A DNA stretch of 33,158 nucleotides from Ruegeria haliotis (GTDB lineage Bacteria > Pseudomonadota > Alphaproteobacteria > Rhodobacterales > Rhodobacteraceae), in NCBI RefSeq assembly GCF_013377785.1, contig NZ_JABXWT010000026.1:1-33158 (forward strand), in the 5' to 3' direction. How positions within the stretch are numbered: position 1 is the first letter of the stretch; each line of letters starts with the position of its first letter. This document shows positions 24,222 through 32,209 of this stretch, piece after piece. The translations under genes were made by a program, and so were the position numbers. The notes beneath the pieces were generated by a model. It was not told the DNA's origin, did not search any database, and worked only from the letters and a program-made list of their open reading frames with translations.

Positions 24222-25588
24222 GACCAACTCGCTTCATATTTTTTTAGCGCATCTTTGATGAACGTCTTGCGCTCATCGCCCTGCAAGTGATCGCCGGATT
24301 TGTAGATCTCGGCCACCTGATGCGAGATTTCCTTGAGAACCGCGCCATCGTCACGCCCCTCCTGCACAGGAATTCGCAGCATTGTGTCCCCGGCATAGGT
24401 CGGGATGATCTGGTCGGCGAAGCCATCTGTCGGCTGTGCAGGACGTTCTCCGTTTTGCAGCGCGCGGATGGCATTTCGCAGCAACCGCCGCGCCTTGGCC
24501 ACACCGCGATCAGTAAAGCTGAGATTTTCGCGTGAATGGATGTTTCTGGGTCCCTGGCTGACCCAGGCATCATAGTCACCGGGGTCCCGTTGTCGCATTT
24601 CATAGGGGCGGTCGGGATCCTGTCCATAAAAATCGGTCTTACCAAAGCCCACTTTGCTTTTGTCAGTCAGACCCTTCGGATCATCATTGGCATAAGCGTC
24701 GCGGAAATGACGCCAGGCGATAACCATTGTGTTCGTGTCGTCAATCGGAGTGATCCAGCGCGACAGACCGCATCGCCCAAAATAGCGCGATCCATCCGGT
24801 ACCGGGAAATGTCCGCCGTTTTGGGTAAATGACGGCAGCATATGGTCGTGAATACGGATCCAGACGATGTCGTCCACACGCCGCACATTGGTATAAAAAT
24901 CACCAGTGGCACTGTCATGAAACTCGATCATTGGCATTTCGGCGAAGGCGTCGATGAACTGGCTGCGTACGGCCAGCGTGTGCAGGTAGACCACGTGGAA
25001 TGGGTCCCAGGCGTTTTCCATGACCTGAAGCCAGTTGCAGGGGGATTTGATCAGGTAGGGCGCCAGCTCGTCACCCTCGTCATCGAAAGTGTCCATAACA
25101 GGGAAGGGTGGCTGCGCTTCGGCTGGGCCCATAAAGGCAAAGGCCAGCCCTTTGTATTCAATGACTGGATATGCCCCCAGACAAGCCTTTTTCTTGACCT
25201 GAGACGCGGGCGGTTCGCAGGGGGTTTCCAGAATGGTGCCGTCCAGCCCATATTTCCAGCCGTGATAAGAGCAGCGAATGCCACCTTCCTCCACGATGCC
25301 GAATTCAAGGCTCATGTTACGGTGGCAGCAATGCAGGTGGGTCAACCCCAGCTTGCCTTCTTTCTTCTCGCGAAACAGCACCAGATCTTCGCCCAGAATG
25401 CGAAGGCGATAGGGCAAATCACCAACCTGATCCGTCATTGCAACCGGCATCCAGAACCGGCGCAGGTACTCGCCACAGGGGGTGCCGGGACCAACCTCGG
25501 TCAGTTCCGGATCGGGCTCCTGGGTCCAAACTGATTGTCGGTCGTGGCCCCTGAAATTGCCCTTGGGGGCGTCGAAGTGGTCATTCAT
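24218..25588 (-). CDS. Rieske non-heme iron oxygenase, alpha subunit (phthalate dioxygenase-like)
   Basis: The 456-residue protein has a Rieske site with Cys87/His89 in 'LHCCHRNMSLEFG' and Cys106/His109 in 'CSYHGWKYG', correct 16-residue spacing included. The catalytic iron motif is 'ENAWDPFHVVYLH' (Asp195, His198, His203). The extra cysteine inside CxH (CCH) is unusual. Sequence style ('GEYLRRFWMPVAM') fits the phthalate 4,5-dioxygenase-type group, which usually works as a single-subunit oxygenase with a separate reductase. GGAGG at 25594-25598 supports the start. It sits 31 bp after the aldehyde dehydrogenase and overlaps the next gene by 4 bp. No reductase is in the window. Confidence 0.92.
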   Translation of the reverse strand: MNDHFDAPKGNFRGHDRQSVWTQEPDPELTEVGPGTPCGEYLRRFWMPVAMTDQVGDLPYRLRILGEDLVLFREKKEGKLGLTHLHCCHRNMSLEFGIVEEGGIRCSYHGWKYGLDGTILETPCEPPASQVKKKACLGAYPVIEYKGLAFAFMGPAEAQPPFPVMDTFDDEGDELAPYLIKSPCNWLQVMENAWDPFHVVYLHTLAVRSQFIDAFAEMPMIEFHDSATGDFYTNVRRVDDIVWIRIHDHMLPSFTQNGGHFPVPDGSRYFGRCGLSRWITPIDDTNTMVIAWRHFRDAYANDDPKGLTDKSKVGFGKTDFYGQDPDRPYEMRQRDPGDYDAWVSQGPRNIHSRENLSFTDRGVAKARRLLRNAIRALQNGERPAQPTDGFADQIIPTYAGDTMLRIPVQEGRDDGAVLKEISHQVAEIYKSGDHLQGDERKTFIKDALKKYEASWS

Positions 25589-25619
25589 AGCGTCCTCCGT
25601 GCGTCTCGGTCATCACAGA

Positions 25620-27080
25620 TCATGGAAACGGGTTCGGAACCGGCGTCGTGCCGGTCCAGATCGATTTGACCTGACAGAAATCCTTGATGGCGTCCGGGCC
25701 AAGTTCGCGCCCATAGCCAGACAGCTTGACCCCGCCGATTGGGCTGGCTGGGTCAACACTGCGATAGTGATTGATGTAAACGGTGCCCGCTTCGATCGCA
25801 TTGGCCACTCGCGCACCTTTGGCGGGATTTGTTGTCCAGACACCGGCAGCCAGACCATAGTCGCTGTCATTGGCCAACGCGATTGCCTCCGCCTCGGTAT
25901 CAAAAGAGGTAACCGCCAGCACTGGACCGAATACCTCTTCGCGCCAGAGCTGCATGTCGGACGTCACATTGTCAAAAATGGTAGGGCCAACAAAATATCC
26001 GTCCCGCCCGGCGGCGGTTTCTGTCCCGTCCAACAGGCAATCCGCACCGTCGGATTTTGCCCGCGCAATCATTTCGGTCACTTTGCGCAGATGCGGTTCA
26101 TTGGCCAGCGGAGCGACTTGAGTTTCAGACTCCATCGGGTCGCCAAGACGCAAATTGCGAGCCTTATTCAACAGTTTCGCCAACACCGCCTCTTTCACGC
26201 CGCTTTGGACAATCAGACGAGACCCGGCGACACAGGTCTGTCCATTAGACAGAAATATACCTGACAGAATACCGTGGACCGTACTGTCCAAGTCACAATC
26301 GGCAAAGACAACCTGCGGAGATTTGCCGCCCAGTTCCAGCACCGCCGGGACAACACCAACTGCTGCTGCTTCGGCCACTTTCCGGCCTCCAAAATCAGAT
26401 CCCGTAAAGGTCACCTTACGGGTCAGCGGATGGCGAACCAAAGCCTCGCCAACTTCATGGCCGAGCCCTGTCACTACATTCAGGACACCAGGCGGCAAAC
26501 CGGCCTCATGCGCAAGCCGGGCAAATTCCAGCGTCGAAGCCGATGCCATCTCTGACGGTTTGACCACAACCGTGTTGCCTGCCGCCAGAGCTGGTGCCAG
26601 CTTCCATGCAAGGATCATCAGAGGAGAGTTCCAGGGCGTGATCGCCAAGACCACGCCGTATGGGATGTAGTGGCCCACGCTGCTCACACCCGGGATTGCA
26701 TTCGTCTGGTGTTTGGGCTGCACTTTGCGGGCTTCCGCTGCAAAATGCCTAAACCAGCCATGCAAACCGGAAAATTGCCCCTGCACTTCGGTGACTCGCT
26801 TACCGTTGTCGCGGATTTCAGGTTCGACCAGTTCTTGCCAACGGGTTTCCAGAGTATCGGCAAGCAAGTCCAGAACATCCGCTCTATCCATCGAGCTGGT
26901 GTCGGCCCATGGGCCTTCCCGAAAGGCGCGATCAGCGCTTCGTATGGCTTGATCGGCACTTTCGGCGCCACAGCGGGCGATCCTGCTCCATTCAGTGCCA
27001 TTGGCCGGATCAATGCTGGGCAGAGTTTCGGCAGCCCAAGGTTGAAACGATCCGCTTATGAATGGCGTGTAGGTCCGCAT
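25620..27080 (-). CDS. NAD(P)+-dependent aldehyde dehydrogenase
   Basis: The 486-residue protein is a complete ALDH: Asn150 in 'ITPWNSPL', cofactor-binding 'VVKPSE', the general-base Glu249 in 'ELGGKSP' and the nucleophile Cys283 in 'NGQTCVAGSRL'. It oxidises an aldehyde to a carboxylic acid. The ATG follows the deacylase stop directly (TAGATG), with GAGAGG as ribosome binding site, so the genes are co-expressed. In this context it may take the aldehyde made by the divergently encoded TPP decarboxylase, or a semialdehyde released by ring opening. The exact substrate class cannot be read from the sequence. Confidence 0.93.
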   Translation of the reverse strand: MRTYTPFISGSFQPWAAETLPSIDPANGTEWSRIARCGAESADQAIRSADRAFREGPWADTSSMDRADVLDLLADTLETRWQELVEPEIRDNGKRVTEVQGQFSGLHGWFRHFAAEARKVQPKHQTNAIPGVSSVGHYIPYGVVLAITPWNSPLMILAWKLAPALAAGNTVVVKPSEMASASTLEFARLAHEAGLPPGVLNVVTGLGHEVGEALVRHPLTRKVTFTGSDFGGRKVAEAAAVGVVPAVLELGGKSPQVVFADCDLDSTVHGILSGIFLSNGQTCVAGSRLIVQSGVKEAVLAKLLNKARNLRLGDPMESETQVAPLANEPHLRKVTEMIARAKSDGADCLLDGTETAAGRDGYFVGPTIFDNVTSDMQLWREEVFGPVLAVTSFDTEAEAIALANDSDYGLAAGVWTTNPAKGARVANAIEAGTVYINHYRSVDPASPIGGVKLSGYGRELGPDAIKDFCQVKSIWTGTTPVPNPFP

Positions 27081-28085
27081 CTACGACCTCTCGGGCACAG
27101 GTTGCGCCACTAAAGCCAGCAAGTCGCCCCGGCGCACCACGCCGCGATTGCCGTGGGCTAATACAAAGCCTGAAACTGGAAACCTTAGGTTTATTGGTGC
27201 CCTGTCCGGTTCGGTGGGAAAAAAAAGCGTACCAGCAGATGCGCCTGCCTCGATGTTTTGTCCTGCGGTGCAGCGCCGATCAAACAGACCATCGGCAGGC
27301 GCGTAGAGGCTGTGTGTTGGGTCCGCTATTTCCACACAGTGCGTCGGAATAGAATCCACAGTTCCGCTGGGCAGAACATCCAGATGACGCAAACACCGCA
27401 TCAGGCCAGCCTCGGCAAGATCGGTCACTTCAGGATCAACGCCACCACCGCCGCCCAGTTCAGCCGCGATCATTGGGGTTTCGGCGCGGGTCGCAGCGGA
27501 ATTGACCGATCGGTTGTCATTATGTGCACCCAGCACCCAGATCAACGGCAGCCCAAAGGCCCGGGCGAGTTCCATATTGGCTGCGGTAAGCTGTGCATTG
27601 CCCGTGCGCGCAGCCAGCGCGCAAGGTTGGAACACAGATGCCTTACCCCCTGAATGCAGATCGATCACCGCATCTGCGCGTGGGATCAATTCTGCTTCTA
27701 CAAAATGGGCAAGCATTGCGGTGGGGCCACCGTCTGCATCTCCGGGAAATGCGCGGTTCAGGTTCTGGCCATCAAGTGGCGAAACACGCGAAGAGGCATG
27801 AACTGCCGGGGCGTTCAGGGCCGGGATCAGGATCACCTGACCTGTCAGTTCTGACGGATCCAATTGCGCGGCAAGTCGAAGAATTGCTGCCGGACCTTCG
27901 AATTCATCACCATGGGTCCCCCCAAGCACCAACACGACAGGCCCTGGTTTTCCGCGGATGCTGATCACCGGCACCGGATAAACCCCAAGGGGCACAGTAT
28001 TGTCGGACCACTTCAACATCAGATCACCAATGTTCCGGCCCGGAGCGTTCAGATCCGTTGTAAGGTGAAGCCTGCTGTCAGCCAT
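27081..28085 (-). CDS. DoeB/AstE-like zinc deacylase (succinylglutamate desuccinylase/aspartoacylase family)
   Basis: The 334-residue protein shows the zinc site of the M14-like AstE/AspA family: His58 and Glu61 in 'GGTHGDEFEGP' and His144 in 'DLHSGGKAS'. 'SPLDGQNLNRAFPG' and 'AELGGGGG' also match the DoeB subgroup, which deacetylates N-acetyl-diaminobutyrate in ectoine breakdown. The C-terminal part is a short beta domain ending in a biotinyl-like fold. I use ATG 28085, with AGGA six bases upstream; an upstream in-frame start lacks this. It is first in the seven-gene operon. No ectoine hydrolase DoeA is seen, so the substrate may be another N-acyl amino acid. Confidence 0.85.
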   Translation of the reverse strand: MADSRLHLTTDLNAPGRNIGDLMLKWSDNTVPLGVYPVPVISIRGKPGPVVLVLGGTHGDEFEGPAAILRLAAQLDPSELTGQVILIPALNAPAVHASSRVSPLDGQNLNRAFPGDADGGPTAMLAHFVEAELIPRADAVIDLHSGGKASVFQPCALAARTGNAQLTAANMELARAFGLPLIWVLGAHNDNRSVNSAATRAETPMIAAELGGGGGVDPEVTDLAEAGLMRCLRHLDVLPSGTVDSIPTHCVEIADPTHSLYAPADGLFDRRCTAGQNIEAGASAGTLFFPTEPDRAPINLRFPVSGFVLAHGNRGVVRRGDLLALVAQPVPERS

Positions 28086-28215
28086 GTGAGTCCTTAGGTA
28101 GTATCTCAACCATCAATACCATAACTTTTTTGAAAGTGAATTGCTAAAAATGATCATCTATGTGATATAAGGGAAAATCACCACCCACCCCGCCTATAGG
28201 TGCAGGAGGAAATGA
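28086..28215. promoter_or_regulatory. Divergent promoter region of the two catabolic operons
   Basis: This 130-bp AT-rich gap separates the seven-gene minus operon from the plus operon. For the plus strand, TTGCTA (28141-28146), 17 bases, then GATATA (28164-28169) is a candidate promoter, and AGGAGGA at 28204-28210 is a strong ribosome binding site. A palindrome, ATGATCAT, lies at 28150-28157 between the promoter hexamers, where a regulator could act on both operons. Confidence 0.4.
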
Positions 28216-29310
28216 ATGACCGTTGCCCTCGCGAAGGCGGGAATTGACAGGATCAAACCCCATATGGTGAGCGGGGCGGCCAATACTGCTCCGCCCTCCG
28301 CTGTTTTGCTCAATTCAAACGAAAGTGCGTTTGGTCCCAGCCCGATTGCTCGAGACGCGGCACGGGCTGCCGCCAGCTCGATTGAACGTTATCTGGAAAA
28401 CCCGGATCACATTCTTGCCCCCGCAATTGCAAGCCATTTCGGGCTGGACGCGGCGCGCATCACAACAGGGCAGGGGTCCGACGATTTGCTGGCCCGGCTG
28501 GCGCGGGCATATCTTGGACCCGGCACCGAGTTGATCCGCAGTGCAAACGGTTATCTGAAGGTTCCGAACTACGCCTATGCCAATGATGCCGAGGTTGTGT
28601 CGGTGGCAGATGACCATTTCAAACCATCCGCCGACCGGATGATCAATGCGTTGACCGATCGGACGCGGGTGGTCTATCTGGCCAACCCCGAAAATCCGGC
28701 CGGTACCTACCTGAGCGGTGCTGAAATTCGGCGCCTGCACGCTGCGTTGCCGGACAACGTATTGCTGATAGTTGATGCAGCTTATGAAGAATACATCGAC
28801 GCGCCGGACTATGAACCGGCACATTTTCTGGTCGAAGAGGCGAAAAACGTCGTCATGTGCCGGACGTTTTCCAAGATTTACGGGCTGGCCGGCGCGCGCG
28901 TGGGCTGGATGTACGGACCCGATGATATCATTGATACCGTGCGTCGGGTCGGTTTGACTTTTCCAGTGGCTTCGTCCTCTGCCGCAGCTGCGATTGCGGC
29001 TTTGGAAGATGAGGCGCATACACGCTATGTCCATGATGCGAACCGCAAGGGTCGGGACTGGATCAGCGCCGAGATGCAGGCACTTGGGTTGGGCGTGATA
29101 CCCAGTCAGGCAAATTTTATTCTGGTTCATTTTCCCGATATGCACAAATCCGCAGAAGCGGCCACAAACGCGCTTTTGCAGGAAGGGGTCGCGGTGCGGC
29201 GGTTCGCTTCGCCCGCCTACGGGGATTATTTGCGCATCACTGTCGGGCATATGCGCGATCTGAGGATTGCGCGGGACGGTATCGCAAAATTTCTGGACGG
29301 AGGAGTGTGA
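28216..29310 (+). CDS. PLP-dependent aminotransferase, class I/II (HisC-like)
   Basis: The 364-residue protein is a fold-type I aminotransferase of the histidinol-phosphate aminotransferase type. Visible are 'NSNESAFGPS', 'TTGQGSDDLL' for the phosphate cup, 'NPENPAGT' with the pyridine-contact Asn, Asp187 in 'VDAAYEEY', the Schiff-base Lys220 in 'FSKIYGLAGARVG', and the C-terminal 'YLRITVGH' Arg. It is not in a his operon. It is followed by a two-subunit TPP decarboxylase with one-base overlap, so it most likely turns a catabolic amino acid into the 2-oxo acid decarboxylated next. A near-consensus AGGAGGA supports the start. Confidence 0.92.
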   Translation: MTVALAKAGIDRIKPHMVSGAANTAPPSAVLLNSNESAFGPSPIARDAARAAASSIERYLENPDHILAPAIASHFGLDAARITTGQGSDDLLARLARAYLGPGTELIRSANGYLKVPNYAYANDAEVVSVADDHFKPSADRMINALTDRTRVVYLANPENPAGTYLSGAEIRRLHAALPDNVLLIVDAAYEEYIDAPDYEPAHFLVEEAKNVVMCRTFSKIYGLAGARVGWMYGPDDIIDTVRRVGLTFPVASSSAAAAIAALEDEAHTRYVHDANRKGRDWISAEMQALGLGVIPSQANFILVHFPDMHKSAEAATNALLQEGVAVRRFASPAYGDYLRITVGHMRDLRIARDGIAKFLDGGV

Positions 29311-29858
29311 TGGTCGCTTCGCCTAAGGTTTCGGAGGAGGCACCAAAGGTCGCGCATCCTTCGGGTGCCGCCATTCTGGCGCAAATCAAGGCGGCGCAGG
29401 TGCGCGAAATCGTAGCCCTGCCGGATATTGTCACCAGTGACGGGCTGCTCTGGCCAATCTCTCGGGATCCGGATTTTCGTCTGACCCGTATCTGCAAAGA
29501 AGATGAAGGGGTCAGTATCTGCGGGGCCATGTCCTATAACGGGACCCGTGCGCTTTTGATGATGCAACAGACCGGATTGATGGATTCGCTCAATGCAATC
29601 CGGGCTATCGGGGTGGATTACGAACTACCGGTCGTGATGATGGTAGGCTTGCAAGGAAAAGAGCCGCATATGCATCCCGACGATTCGGCCTCTTACGGGG
29701 TCAGGATTATCCGCCCGGTGCTGGATGCAATGGAGTTGTCGCATTCCCTAATAGAGGAACCCGGAGACGAAGCGCAAATCCCGCAAGCGGTTGAGGCGGC
29801 CTATGTTTCGTCACGCCCCCACATTTTTCTGATCGGGCGGCCCCCGGAGGCAACATGA
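29310..29858 (+). CDS. TPP-dependent decarboxylase, alpha-type subunit (ComD-like)
   Basis: This 182-residue protein corresponds to the N-terminal (PYR) domain of TPP enzymes in a split arrangement, as in sulfopyruvate decarboxylase ComD or phosphonopyruvate decarboxylase. 'ICKEDEGVSICGAMSYNG' carries the Glu that activates TPP (Glu64 or Glu66), and 'LLMMQQTGLMDSLNAI' and 'ELPVVMMVGLQGK' match ComD. Its ATG shares one base with the aminotransferase stop (TGATG), with AGGAG upstream, and its end overlaps the next gene by 4 bp. Together with that gene it would decarboxylate a 2-oxo acid to an aldehyde. The substrate is unknown. Confidence 0.88.
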   Translation: MVASPKVSEEAPKVAHPSGAAILAQIKAAQVREIVALPDIVTSDGLLWPISRDPDFRLTRICKEDEGVSICGAMSYNGTRALLMMQQTGLMDSLNAIRAIGVDYELPVVMMVGLQGKEPHMHPDDSASYGVRIIRPVLDAMELSHSLIEEPGDEAQIPQAVEAAYVSSRPHIFLIGRPPEAT

Positions 29859-30427
29859 CCATGCACCGCGACTCGGCGCTGAAGGCGCTGATTCCCCATA
29901 TTCATGACGACGACATAGTCGTCGCAGTGTATCAAAGTTGTTTCGACTGGCTGGCGTTGAACCCGCGTGATCTGAACTATGTCGCCGTCGGAGCGATGGG
30001 TCAGGCGTCATCCCACGGATTGGGGCTGGCGCTGGCCAATCCTGGCAGGCGTGTGATTGTTCTGGATGGCGATGGCAGTCTGCTGATGAACCTCGGGGCA
30101 TTGGTCACAATTGCCAATGCCGGGGTAGCGAACTTGTATCACTTTCTGTCCGCCAACCGGGTTTACGAAGTGAACGGAGCGCACCCTCTGCCCGGGGCAG
30201 ACAGGGTTGATTTTGCGGCAATGGCCTGGGCAGCTGGTTATGCCGGCGTCCAGCGCTTTGGCAATGTAGACCGGTTTGCAGCAGCAATACCGCAGGTTTT
30301 GTCCTTGTCGGGGCCACAGTTCATCTCGATGGAAATCAAGCCAGGCGCCGCCTATCCCCGCGACTACGCTTATATTCATAGCGCACAAGCAAGATCTTCG
30401 TTTAGGGCAGCCCTCAATCGTGGCTGA
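29855..30427 (+). CDS. TPP-dependent decarboxylase, beta-type subunit (ComE-like)
   Basis: The 190-residue protein is the C-terminal (PP) domain partner of the preceding gene. The TPP/Mg2+ motif starts with 'GDGSLLMNL' (72-80) and ends with 'SANRVYEVNG' (99-108). 'AVGAMGQASSHGLGLAL' is the usual cofactor-side segment. The ATG overlaps the previous stop (ATGA), typical of obligate heteromers. ComD/ComE, phosphonopyruvate and related decarboxylases are the closest functional guesses. The 3' end overlaps the convergent LysR gene by 14 bp. Confidence 0.88.
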   Translation: MTMHRDSALKALIPHIHDDDIVVAVYQSCFDWLALNPRDLNYVAVGAMGQASSHGLGLALANPGRRVIVLDGDGSLLMNLGALVTIANAGVANLYHFLSANRVYEVNGAHPLPGADRVDFAAMAWAAGYAGVQRFGNVDRFAAAIPQVLSLSGPQFISMEIKPGAAYPRDYAYIHSAQARSSFRAALNRG

Positions 30428-31304
30428 GTTCGGATTGGACAATATCCAAAAAGTTGCGCCCGACGGCTGAGATCGTTTTGTTCTTGGACCAGAACAAAAC
30501 CGCCCGGAAATTCAGCGGCGCTGCGAAGGGCAGGGCTACACAGCCCGGAATGGTTCGGAGGTAATCGAGGCTGGCCCCAACCACTGAAACCCCCAATCCA
30601 CGCGATACCAGACGACAGACAGAGTCGGTTGTCCGCGTTTCATACTGCATGTGTCGCATGATCCCTTTTGCAGCAAAAAACTGATCTATTTCAAAGCGAA
30701 ACCGCGACGACAGCATGTAGGAAATGAAGTTTTCACCTGCCAGATCCCGCGCCTGAACGAGGGCTTTTCCGGCCAGCGCATGACCGGTCGGAACCACACA
30801 GCATACGTCACTGTCTTTGATCACCAGACTCTCGAACGACGGGTTGGCCGGTTCAGTCGTCGTGATCCCGAAGTCATAGTTCTGAGACACCATCCATTCA
30901 ACCGCATCATCGTTTGGCGCGATTTCCATCCGAGCCATCGCGTGCGGGCATTTAACGGCGAACTTTCCAATCAAGTCCGGCGCAAGTTGCGAGGAAACGC
31001 CTGGTGTAATCACCAGATTCAGGCGTGCATGACCAAACTTGCCGATAGCTGCGGCAGAATCTTTGATGTGTTCCATGCCGCTGACGGCCTGCCGCACCTC
31101 TTGCACCAGCAACCGGGCCTCGTCTGTCGGCACCAGCACCCGGCCAGCACGCTGAAACAATTGAAACCCCACTTCATCTTCGAAATCCGAGATCAGACGG
31201 CTGACCGCAGGCTGAGAAATACCCAGCATCGCCGCGGCTTCGGTCACGGTTCCGGTCGAGACTACTGTGCGAAACGCGTCAACCTGACGGAACGTGATGT
31301 TCAT
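30414..31304 (-). CDS. LysR-family transcriptional regulator
   Basis: The 296-residue protein has a winged helix-turn-helix at 2-61 ('FRQVDAFRTVVSTGTVTEAA', 'SQPAVSRLISDFEDEVGF') and a periplasmic-binding-like effector domain ('GITTTEPANPSF', 'LVSRGLGVSVVGAS'). Style resembles the NocR/OccR-like group that responds to amino acids. It is convergent with, and overlaps, the ComE-like gene, so it probably controls the neighbouring aminotransferase/decarboxylase and deacylase operons. A 26-bp imperfect dyad about 85-110 bp upstream may be its own binding site. Confidence 0.92.
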   Translation of the reverse strand: MNITFRQVDAFRTVVSTGTVTEAAAMLGISQPAVSRLISDFEDEVGFQLFQRAGRVLVPTDEARLLVQEVRQAVSGMEHIKDSAAAIGKFGHARLNLVITPGVSSQLAPDLIGKFAVKCPHAMARMEIAPNDDAVEWMVSQNYDFGITTTEPANPSFESLVIKDSDVCCVVPTGHALAGKALVQARDLAGENFISYMLSSRFRFEIDQFFAAKGIMRHMQYETRTTDSVCRLVSRGLGVSVVGASLDYLRTIPGCVALPFAAPLNFRAVLFWSKNKTISAVGRNFLDIVQSELSHD

Positions 31305-31388
31305 AAGGCCTCTTTTCTGACTGCTTTGACATGCAGGGGCTGCATTTGATCCATAGGGCAGAAATATATGGCATTCAAGAAGTCGATC

Positions 31389-31414
31389 GTCATGCTATAT
31401 ATTGATATCATGAC
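31389..31414. promoter_or_regulatory. Inverted repeat upstream of the LysR gene
   Basis: GTCATG (31389-31394) and CATGAC (31409-31414) pair across 14 AT-rich bases that extend the dyad imperfectly (TATAT/ATAT). It lies in the 141-bp gap between the XRE-cupin stop and the LysR start on the minus strand. Position and AT-rich centre suit an autoregulatory site of the LysR protein. Confidence 0.4.
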
Positions 31415-31445
31415 CGAAAGAGCCGGAAAAGTACTGGATGACAGG

Positions 31446-32024
31446 CTATTGCGGGCGACTCGAGACAGTAATGAACTCGATCTTGTCTGAGAGGATCTGA
31501 TGAAATCCATGCGGAAGCTTGGCATCGAAACTCAACGTGTCGCCTGCTGACATTTCAAAATCCTCGCTACCACAACGATAGATCGCCTTGCCCTCAATCA
31601 TGTATATGAAGACATGGCCTTCGTGTTGATAGCTGGGCAAATTGCCTGATTGTTCTTTTGAAATACAGATGCGGGCCGACTGAAATGTGCCTCTGGGCGC
31701 ACTGTGCTTACCCAACAAAAGGTAGTCATGCGTATGTCCCTGTGTGATGCGTCGCGCCGGAAGACCATCCCCGGCACGCGCATGATGTACATCCGCTGCC
31801 GCATCCGAACGGGCAAACAACGCCATCAAGGGCACATCAAGGGCGTCCGCCAGAGATTTGAGCGTAGCTAACGAAGGTGAAACATGACCGTTCTCTATCC
31901 GGCTGATCATGGCAGTGGATATCTGTGCCCGGGCGGCAAGGTCTCCCAGCTTCAGGTCGCGCTCAAGCCGCAGCCTTTGCAACGTCAGACCGACTTCAGT
32001 TTCAGTACAATTTTTCTTTTCCAC
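31446..32024 (-). CDS. XRE-family regulator with C-terminal cupin domain
   Basis: The 192-residue protein has an XRE helix-turn-helix at about 10-65 ('LAARAQISTAMISRIENG', 'SPSLATLKSLADAL') and a cupin domain at about 120-185 ('HEGHVFIYMIEGKAIY', 'MSAGDTLSFDAKLPHGF'). It is close in design to the regulator at 2728-3315. The start is GTG at 32024 with a weak ribosome binding site; no better in-frame start is seen. It lies 141 bp before the LysR gene in the same direction. Its target and ligand are unknown. Confidence 0.88.
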   Translation of the reverse strand: MEKKNCTETEVGLTLQRLRLERDLKLGDLAARAQISTAMISRIENGHVSPSLATLKSLADALDVPLMALFARSDAAADVHHARAGDGLPARRITQGHTHDYLLLGKHSAPRGTFQSARICISKEQSGNLPSYQHEGHVFIYMIEGKAIYRCGSEDFEMSAGDTLSFDAKLPHGFHQILSDKIEFITVSSRPQ

Positions 32025-32209
32025 TATGTTTGCTGCCGATCATGACATTCGGGATATGGGTGCTACGCGCCGCGCTGCCTACATCAGTGCCCGGATTCAA
32101 AAAAGCGTCAAGGCCGAAGGGATCTGTGGCAGGATTTTAACCGCACTGCCGAGAGTATCTCCTCGGCTGAGGCTCTGCTGATCCGCGTTATCTTTGTGGA
32201 CAATAAGTA

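Noticed and set aside
28216..29310. Histidinol-phosphate aminotransferase of histidine biosynthesis
   Set aside because: HisC-like sequence, but in an operon with a TPP decarboxylase and not with his genes.
32148..32167. Intrinsic terminator after the exported protein gene
   Set aside because: GCCGAG/CTCGGC can pair, but the loop is large, no T-run follows on the minus strand, and it is over 40 bp from the stop.
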